Assembly: GCF_003019275.1 (NCBI RefSeq)
Contig: NZ_CP027848.1
Span: 930,001 to 994,000 of the forward strand
Direction: 5' to 3'
DNA length: 64,000 nt
Origin: Staphylococcus muscae
Lineage (GTDB): Bacteria; Bacillota; Bacilli; Staphylococcales; Staphylococcaceae
Below are positions 57,505-64,000 of this stretch, piece by piece. Below the pieces are notes generated by a model. That model worked only from the letters and a program-made list of their open reading frames with translations. It was not told where the DNA came from and searched no databases. A program made the translations under genes and the position numbers. Positions within the stretch are counted from its first letter, which is position 1. The number at the start of each line of letters is the position of its first letter.

Positions 57505-58862
57505 TAGTGAACGACTTCTTGTCCACGTTTATTCCATGTAAAGATAAAGCTCAATGTCGCTAAAATACTTACAACGATGAGCAGGATGAATCCTGCATCC
57601 CATCCCATATTATCTACAACGATACCCATGATGATATTCGCCATTACGGCACCACCTAAGTATCCAAATAAACCTGTTAATCCAGCAGCTGTTCCCGCCG
57701 CTTTTTTCGGTACATAGTCAAGTGCTTGTAAACCGATTAACATAACAGGACCATAAATTAAGAAACCAATTGTAACTAAAGCAAGGTTATCCACAATTGG
57801 GTTACCTGCTGGGTTCAACCAGTACACCGCAACTGCAATCGTCACACCAATCATAAAGATAAAGCCTGCTGGTCCACGACGTCCTTTGAACACTTTATCT
57901 GATAACCAACCGCATAGTAATGTTCCTGGGATACCAGCCCATTCGTACAAGAAGTATGCCCAACTTGAACCTTCTACATCGAAATGTTTCACATCGCTCA
58001 AGTAAAGTGGTGCCCAATCAAGTACACCGTAACGTACAAAATAAACAAAGATATTGGCAATTGCAATAATCCAAACCCATTTGTTGTTCAACACATATTT
58101 GAATAAAATTTCTTTTGTTGTTAATTCTGTTTCAAATGTTGTTTTGTCTTTTGTTGGGTAATCATTACGGTAAGATTCAATCGGAGGTAACCCAACTGAT
58201 TGTGGTGTATCTCTAATTAGGAAATATGACACAATGGCAACAATCATTGCAATAATTGCCGGGAAGATGAAGATACCTTCATATCCTTTCATATGGTCAA
58301 AACCGAGAACAGACATTAAATACACTCCAAAAATAGCAAATGGCGCCATTAATCCACCACCGACGTTATGTGCAACGTTCCAAATGGCTGTCTTACTACC
58401 ACGTTCACTTACGCTGAACCAATGCACAAGGACACGACCTGAAGGTGGCCATCCCATCCCTTGGAACCAACCGTTAAGGAATAACATGATAAACATAATT
58501 GTAATACCTGAAGTAAATGCAGGTACAAACCCCATCAATAAGTTAACAATAGCTGTTAACATCAAACCTAATACTAGAAATGTTCGCGCATTACTGCGGT
58601 CACTGACCGTCCCCATAACAAATTTACTGATACCGTAAGAGATGGAAACAGCAGATAATGCAAAACCTAATCCTGTTGTAGAAAACCCTTGCTCTGCCAA
58701 GTAAGGCATGGCAATTGAAAAGTTTTTACGCAATAAATAATAACCTGCATAACCTAGAAAAATCCCCATAAAAACTTGAAAACGTAACTTCTTGTACGTT
58801 TCATCTACATGTTGATCTGCCACTGGTTGTGCAGGTTTTGGTGGTTTTAAAAAGTTGAACAT
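57504..58862 (-). CDS. glpT: Glycerol-3-phosphate:phosphate antiporter GlpT
   Basis: 452 residues, 12-helix MFS protein of the organophosphate antiporter family. It shows [21 protein letters not shown] near 35-55, [20 protein letters not shown] near 133-152 and [14 protein letters not shown] near 408. It imports glycerol-3-phosphate, and fosfomycin, in exchange for phosphate. The sequence matches GlpT rather than UhpT. ATG 58862 is nine bases after GGAGGG. A strong promoter and a cre lie upstream. Confidence 0.95.
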   Translation of the reverse strand: MFNFLKPPKPAQPVADQHVDETYKKLRFQVFMGIFLGYAGYYLLRKNFSIAMPYLAEQGFSTTGLGFALSAVSISYGISKFVMGTVSDRSNARTFLVLGLMLTAIVNLLMGFVPAFTSGITIMFIMLFLNGWFQGMGWPPSGRVLVHWFSVSERGSKTAIWNVAHNVGGGLMAPFAIFGVYLMSVLGFDHMKGYEGIFIFPAIIAMIVAIVSYFLIRDTPQSVGLPPIESYRNDYPTKDKTTFETELTTKEILFKYVLNNKWVWIIAIANIFVYFVRYGVLDWAPLYLSDVKHFDVEGSSWAYFLYEWAGIPGTLLCGWLSDKVFKGRRGPAGFIFMIGVTIAVAVYWLNPAGNPIVDNLALVTIGFLIYGPVMLIGLQALDYVPKKAAGTAAGLTGLFGYLGGAVMANIIMGIVVDNMGWDAGFILLIVVSILATLSFIFTWNKRGQEVVH

Positions 58863-58915
58863 TAACAAAAACCCTCCGATCATGTTGTTATATTATAAAA
58901 AGTTAAGACATATAG

Positions 58916-58944
58916 ATTTTAATGATAGTTAAAATAATTGTCAA
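58916..58944 (-). promoter_or_regulatory. Sigma-A promoter of glpT
   Basis: TTGACA (58939-58944) and TAAAAT (58916-58921) on the minus strand with a 17-base spacer, about 54 bases before the ATG. Confidence 0.85.
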
Positions 58945-58962
58945 TAACAACTGAACTATTTT

Positions 58963-58976
58963 TGTAAACGATTACA
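58963..58976 (-). promoter_or_regulatory. Catabolite-responsive element (cre) upstream of glpT
   Basis: TGTAATCGTTTACA on the minus strand fits the CcpA consensus TGWAANCGNTNWCA at every defined position. It ends 18 bases upstream of the -35 hexamer of glpT, so CcpA could control glycerol-phosphate uptake. Confidence 0.8.
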
Positions 58977-59021
58977 CATTTATTTTTTATTTTGATAAAG
59001 AATTTATAAAAAAAACAACAA

Positions 59022-59061
59022 AAAGGCTAGCTTCTCCTTCAAACAAGAGAATCCAGCCTTT
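59022..59061 (-). terminator. Terminator after pyrG
   Basis: Stem AAAGGCTGGATTCTC with GAGAAGCTAGCCTTT (59047-59061 with 59022-59036; two mismatched positions) followed by TTGTTGTTTTTTTT on the minus strand. Confidence 0.85.
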
Positions 59062-59071
59062 CATCTTTCTA

Positions 59072-60703
<1,632 letters not shown>

Positions 60704-60750
60704 TCAATAGTTACATCGCCCTACCAACATGATGGGTGCTTTTTAAAAAT

Positions 60751-60793
60751 AAAAAAAGTTCCCTCTCACAATGTCCAGTTTGTAAGGGGGAAC
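60751..60793 (-). terminator. pyrG leader attenuator (CTP-responsive type)
   Basis: Minus-strand stem GTTCCCCCTTACA/TGTGAGAGGGAAC (60781-60793 with 60758-60770) is followed by seven Ts (60751-60757), about 72 bases before the pyrG ATG. The C/U-rich 5' arm and the GGGC transcript start upstream match Bacillus pyrG, where low CTP causes extra G addition at the 5' end and the poly-G strand disrupts this terminator. Confidence 0.85.
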
Positions 60794-60895
60794 GTTTACG
60801 TCTACTGTGTAGTAACACAGCTCTATTCAAGGTCGAAGTGAACGAATTCACTTTCTGACGTATCGGTTTATTCAATCGTCCTAATTAAAGGAGCC

Positions 60896-60931
60896 CGACT
60901 AAAATTTTATCACTTTGAATCAAAAAGTCAA
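60896..60931 (-). promoter_or_regulatory. pyrG promoter with GGGC initial transcript
   Basis: TTGACT (60926-60931) and TAAAAT (60904-60909) on the minus strand with a 16-base spacer; seven bases later the transcript would begin GGGCTC at 60896. That start sequence is the hallmark of reiterative-transcription control of pyrG. The leader is about 217 bases. Confidence 0.8.
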
Positions 60932-61060
60932 TAAACTTCCGATATGAAAAAATAATTTTTATCATAAGTATTTATGAACTTTCGACTGTATCATGACAAC
61001 CTTTGAGAAAAAAAGAGCGAACGTTTAGAGATTCGACGTATCCCAATCTCATCTTTCTCT

Positions 61061-61606
61061 CTATAACGCCTCGTCTTCCTCTAACTCATCATCTTCTAGT
61101 TCTTCATCATCGTATGTTTCATCGATTTCTTCATCGTCTTCTTCTACGACAAGGTCAGATTCCTCAATCTCATCTTCAACGTGTTCATCTTCTGGGTCGT
61201 TTAACTCTTCTTGATCGTCAGTACGATTTGGAATGTTATCATCACCTTCTGAGTCATCTTCACCAAGTAATGTTAAGTTTTTATCTTCTTCGTCATCTTC
61301 ATCAAGAATTTCAAATTTTTGGATTGTTGGTGCAATCTTTTCTTCAATATCGTCTACTGAATACCAGTCACGAAGACCCCATACGTTATCACCAACACTC
61401 AGAAAGCGACCATCTGTGTTCAAGTCTGTGTAGAATTGAACGACACGGTTTTCAATTTGTTCATCTTCATAGTGGCCAATACGTTTGAATGAATCAATAA
61501 TATCGTATAAGTTCATTGTTTCGTTCTGTTCGCTCAGCAATGTATAAGCCATATCAATAAATGACTTTTCGTCCATCATTTCTTGTGTGTATTCTTGTAA
61601 TTTCAT
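61061..61606 (-). CDS. rpoE: RNA polymerase delta subunit
   Basis: 181 residues. The N-terminal HARE-HTH domain is about 1-90 ([38 protein letters not shown]). The C-terminal half is almost entirely Asp/Glu. It displaces nucleic acids and speeds polymerase recycling in Gram-positives. ATG 61606 matches the S. aureus N-terminus; ATG 61612 is possible. It lies directly upstream of pyrG, the conserved order. Confidence 0.95.
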   Translation of the reverse strand: MKLQEYTQEMMDEKSFIDMAYTLLSEQNETMNLYDIIDSFKRIGHYEDEQIENRVVQFYTDLNTDGRFLSVGDNVWGLRDWYSVDDIEEKIAPTIQKFEILDEDDEEDKNLTLLGEDDSEGDDNIPNRTDDQEELNDPEDEHVEDEIEESDLVVEEDDEEIDETYDDEELEDDELEEDEAL

Positions 61607-61784
61607 CAGCATATCTTCCTTTCAAAGATTCGCGTTTATTATGTTCATCTCTTATTGCAATAAACTGTGAGACTAAATCTTTACTATAATCTCACCTTTA
61701 CATCATTAACTATAACAAAAATAGATTATAAATGACTGTGGCGCTTTTCGCAATGTTTTACAAAGCTCTTTTTATAATTCTTTC

Positions 61785-62645
61785 TTAGTAATTGATATAC
61801 TTTTCAAATGTACGATAATCATCTGTCACCATCGTCTCGACAAAGTTGCTCTTCTCAAATAGTGGTTTCAGCTGATGATTCGGTCCAAACAATGTGACTT
61901 CTATCACTTTAATATCTTCAAAGTTTTTGCGCACGTAAGTCGCCAGTTGTCGAAGTGCATTTTGTGCAACACCTGTTGATTGATAGCTCTCATCCACATA
62001 GACAGAGCGAATAATAAGACGATGTTCAAATTGCTCTAATGCGATAAAGCCAACTTTTTCTCCATTTAGCATTAAATCAACAACATCGAATGTGCTCGAA
62101 ATAGATGCTTCTTGATACTGAAGTTTAAGAGATGAGACATACTTTGCGTCCAAATCTAAATAGTAAAGACGCTCCTTTCCAATCGGTCCTTCCTCTTTCG
62201 TTGCAGCGTGCATAAAACCAGCACGTTCATACAAGTTCCATGCAGCAGCATTTTCAGCATCAACAACTAAATATAAATGGTTAAATCGTGGAAATACTTC
62301 TTGAACATATTGTGGTAAGATCATCATCATTTTAGTGCCATATCCATGACCTTGATAACGTTCATTAATCGATAGTGAACGAACATACACGACCTCTTCC
62401 GGTGTATCATATCCTTCATGTTGATAATGCTTATGCAACACGAAAAAACCAATCACTTCATCTTGTGTATTCAACACAACATTCGCAACACGATTTTCAT
62501 CTTCCAGTGCTTCATCAAGGACTTCTATGGGTAAAGATGAGTAGATACGTTGTCTTTCACTCAACTCAAAGTTGTTCAAGGCATCACGGTATTGCTTGTC
62601 ATAAGATTGTATAGTAATATCATCAAAGCGCTTACTTTTTGTCAT
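61785..62645 (-). CDS. Double GNAT-domain acetyltransferase
   Basis: 286 residues. The first GNAT domain has VVYVRSLSINERYQGHGYGT near 85-104 with the acetyl-CoA loop, and NAAAWNLYERAGFMHAAT near 132. A second, more divergent half has LIIRSVYVDESYQSTGVAQN near 215-234. Substrate unknown. A similar gene stands next to rpoE in S. aureus as I recall it. ATG 62645 follows GGGTGGAG. Confidence 0.83.
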   Translation of the reverse strand: MTKSKRFDDITIQSYDKQYRDALNNFELSERQRIYSSLPIEVLDEALEDENRVANVVLNTQDEVIGFFVLHKHYQHEGYDTPEEVVYVRSLSINERYQGHGYGTKMMMILPQYVQEVFPRFNHLYLVVDAENAAAWNLYERAGFMHAATKEEGPIGKERLYYLDLDAKYVSSLKLQYQEASISSTFDVVDLMLNGEKVGFIALEQFEHRLIIRSVYVDESYQSTGVAQNALRQLATYVRKNFEDIKVIEVTLFGPNHQLKPLFEKSNFVETMVTDDYRTFEKYINY

Positions 62646-62763
62646 AGAAAACTCCACCCTTTAGCATTATACTTTATTGATATCATACACTATTTTAGTA
62701 AATTCAAAACACATATCACATATAAAAATGGAAATTTTCTACATGTACAACGAGTAATTGCAA

Positions 62764-62796
62764 GACATATGTCGGGACATCATATGTCAGTTTTTT
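62764..62796 (+). terminator. Terminator-like hairpin in the BCCT transporter leader
   Basis: GACATATG (62764-62771) and CATATGTC (62781-62788) are inverted copies around a nine-base loop, followed by AGTTTTTT on the plus strand. No plus-strand gene lies upstream, so it would act inside a leader of the transporter gene 58 bases on, or is a chance palindrome. Confidence 0.45.
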
Positions 62797-62853
62797 AGAT
62801 AACGTCTCGGTCCAAGCTTCTATATCAATTTGACTTTTTCGAAAGGGGATATT

Positions 62854-64000
62854 ATGAATCAACCATTATCAAAAAAGAAAAAGCATCGTAATATTGTTTA
62901 TACTGTCGCTTTCTCTATCATCTTGTTTTTAACGCTCATAGCTGCTGTTTTCCCAAAAGGTTTTGGTAACTATGCGCAACACGTTTATGATTTTTTGGCC
63001 ATTAATTTTGGCTGGCTTTTCCTAATTATCGTATTTGTTTTAGATATATTTTTAATTTTTCTTGCTACATCACGTTACGGTCGTTTTAAATTAGGACCAG
63101 ACGATGAAGAACCAGAATTTTCATTTATATCATGGATTGGAATGTTATTCTCAGCAGGTCTTGGCGTAGGGATCGTCTTCTGGGGCGTTGCCGAACCACT
63201 TACCCACTACTTACATTCACCATTTCCTAACAGTGTGAAAGGAGAATCCGTTGAATCAGCACGATTAGCTATGGGGTACACATTCTTCCACTGGGGAATC
63301 TCTCAATGGTCGATTTTTGCGATGAGTGGTCTCATCGTTGCCTACTTCCAATTTCGAAAACAGCGTGACGGTCTCATTTCAACTGCAATGGAACCCGTCT
63401 TCGGTGAAACATACCGACGTCCATTTCGAAATGGAATTGATATCCTTGCGATTATCGCAACAGTAATGGGGATTGCAACATCAATCGGTCTTGGTATCCT
63501 TCAAATCGCAGGTGGCTTGAATCATGTCTTTCATATTCCTAACAATACAATCACGTTGATTGTCATTACTTTACTTATGACAGGCATTTTTCTCAGTTCT
63601 GCACTCACAGGTATTGAACGTGGCGTGAAATGGTTGAGTAATCTAAACATCATCATTGGTGCTGCGTTGCTCATATTCATATTCATTTTCGGTGACTTAC
63701 GATTTATTGTTGAAACATTTACTGTATCTATTGGAGACTATATCTCTCATTTTGTAACGTATAGCTTGCGTATTGATCCATACTCAGGTGACAACAGTTG
63801 GATTCAACAATGGACTGTTTTCTATTGGGCATGGGTGATATCTTGGTCTCCATTCATCGGTGGTTTCGTCGCTCGTGTCTCTCGTGGCCGTACGATACGT
63901 GAATTCGTAGTGGGCGTTCTCATTATTCCACCATTAATTTCATTTACTTGGATTGCTGGTTTTGGTGGAACAGCTATTAACTGGGCTTTACACAAAAACT
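62854..64000 (+). CDS. BCCT-family betaine/choline/carnitine transporter (partial)
   Basis: 382 codons to the window edge; the 3' part is missing. AAAGGGG is seven bases ahead of the ATG. A Lys-rich N-terminus (LSKKKKHR) leads into successive membrane helices with the BCCT features GMLFSAGLGVGIVFWGVAEP near 90-109 (glycine-rich helix) and the Trp-rich signature WTVFYWAWVISWSPFIGGF near 315-334. It imports osmoprotectants such as glycine betaine or choline; the exact substrate cannot be told. Confidence 0.92.
   Translation, partial: MNQPLSKKKKHRNIVYTVAFSIILFLTLIAAVFPKGFGNYAQHVYDFLAINFGWLFLIIVFVLDIFLIFLATSRYGRFKLGPDDEEPEFSFISWIGMLFSAGLGVGIVFWGVAEPLTHYLHSPFPNSVKGESVESARLAMGYTFFHWGISQWSIFAMSGLIVAYFQFRKQRDGLISTAMEPVFGETYRRPFRNGIDILAIIATVMGIATSIGLGILQIAGGLNHVFHIPNNTITLIVITLLMTGIFLSSALTGIERGVKWLSNLNIIIGAALLIFIFIFGDLRFIVETFTVSIGDYISHFVTYSLRIDPYSGDNSWIQQWTVFYWAWVISWSPFIGGFVARVSRGRTIREFVVGVLIIPPLISFTWIAGFGGTAINWALHKN

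Noticed and set aside
57504..58862. Hexose-phosphate transporter UhpT
   Set aside because: N-terminal FNFLKPP and the [17 protein letters not shown] and NPAGNP segments match GlpT more closely than UhpT.
61003..61488. 161-codon Leu/His-rich plus-strand frame opposite rpoE
   Set aside because: It is the complement of the acidic Asp/Glu codon run of the delta subunit.

Overview
The window is chromosomal DNA from a Staphylococcus. Predicted proteins (SigB, RsbV, MazE/MazF, MurA, Cls) closely resemble those I remember from S. aureus, and the order rrn - sprT - tex - sigB/rsb - mazEF - alr - acpS ... murF - ddl - rodA ... thi ... fabZ - murA ... atp - glyA - prfA - tdk - rho ... murA2 - fba - pyrG - rpoE is the familiar staphylococcal backbone. 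Some features argue against S. aureus itself: tandem aldehyde dehydrogenase genes, glpT beside pyrG, copZ/copA joined to csoR, and a thi operon that starts at thiD. A coagulase-variable or animal-associated species is a guess only. No phage, plasmid, transposase, CRISPR array or restriction/defence genes are visible.

Layout. 1-3400: an rRNA operon on the minus strand (promoter, tRNA-Leu, tRNA-Gly, 16S, spacer, partial 23S). 3.8-10 kb: stress-response block (sprT, tex, sigB-rsbW-rsbV-rsbU, mazEF). 10-14.2 kb: alr, acpS and three membrane PH-domain genes. 14.3-20.8 kb: an acetyltransferase, the RNA helicase cshA, and cell-wall genes murF, ddl, rodA. 20.8-24.1 kb: a copper-homeostasis cluster with two CsoR operators. 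24.2-27.3 kb: cls, an HD-domain gene and yidC. 27.4-30.4 kb: thiamin salvage genes under a TPP riboswitch, then a decayed ssb gene. 30.6-33.3 kb: ywpF, fabZ, epuA, murA, ywzB. 33.5-48.3 kb: a long co-directional series (tdk, prfA, prmC, ywlC, ywlE, ywlG, glyA, upp, mnaA, then the nine-gene atp operon). 48.4-56.4 kb: rpmE2, rho, two aldehyde dehydrogenases, an HxlR regulator, murA2, fba. 56.6-64 kb: ywjG, a 121-bp tandem duplication, glpT, pyrG with a CTP-type attenuator, rpoE, an acetyltransferase and the start of a BCCT transporter.

Functional themes are general stress regulation, cell-wall precursor synthesis, energy generation, translation and termination, and metal/osmotic homeostasis. 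Most genes are ordinary housekeeping genes. The regulatory DNA is the most rewarding part: a CsoR operator filling the 17-bp spacer of a consensus promoter, a TPP riboswitch followed by an 11-bp Shine-Dalgarno-sequestering hairpin, a pyrG leader starting GGGC with a C-rich terminator, a perfect cre upstream of glpT, and a SigB-type promoter inside the sigB operon. I found no convincing wholly new multi-gene system. The best candidates for undescribed biology are a 46-codon gene beside rodA, the structured repeat behind glpT, and the C-rich/hairpin interval between thiD and the ssb remnant.

Start codons were chosen from Shine-Dalgarno spacing and remembered family lengths. No alignment or database search was run.
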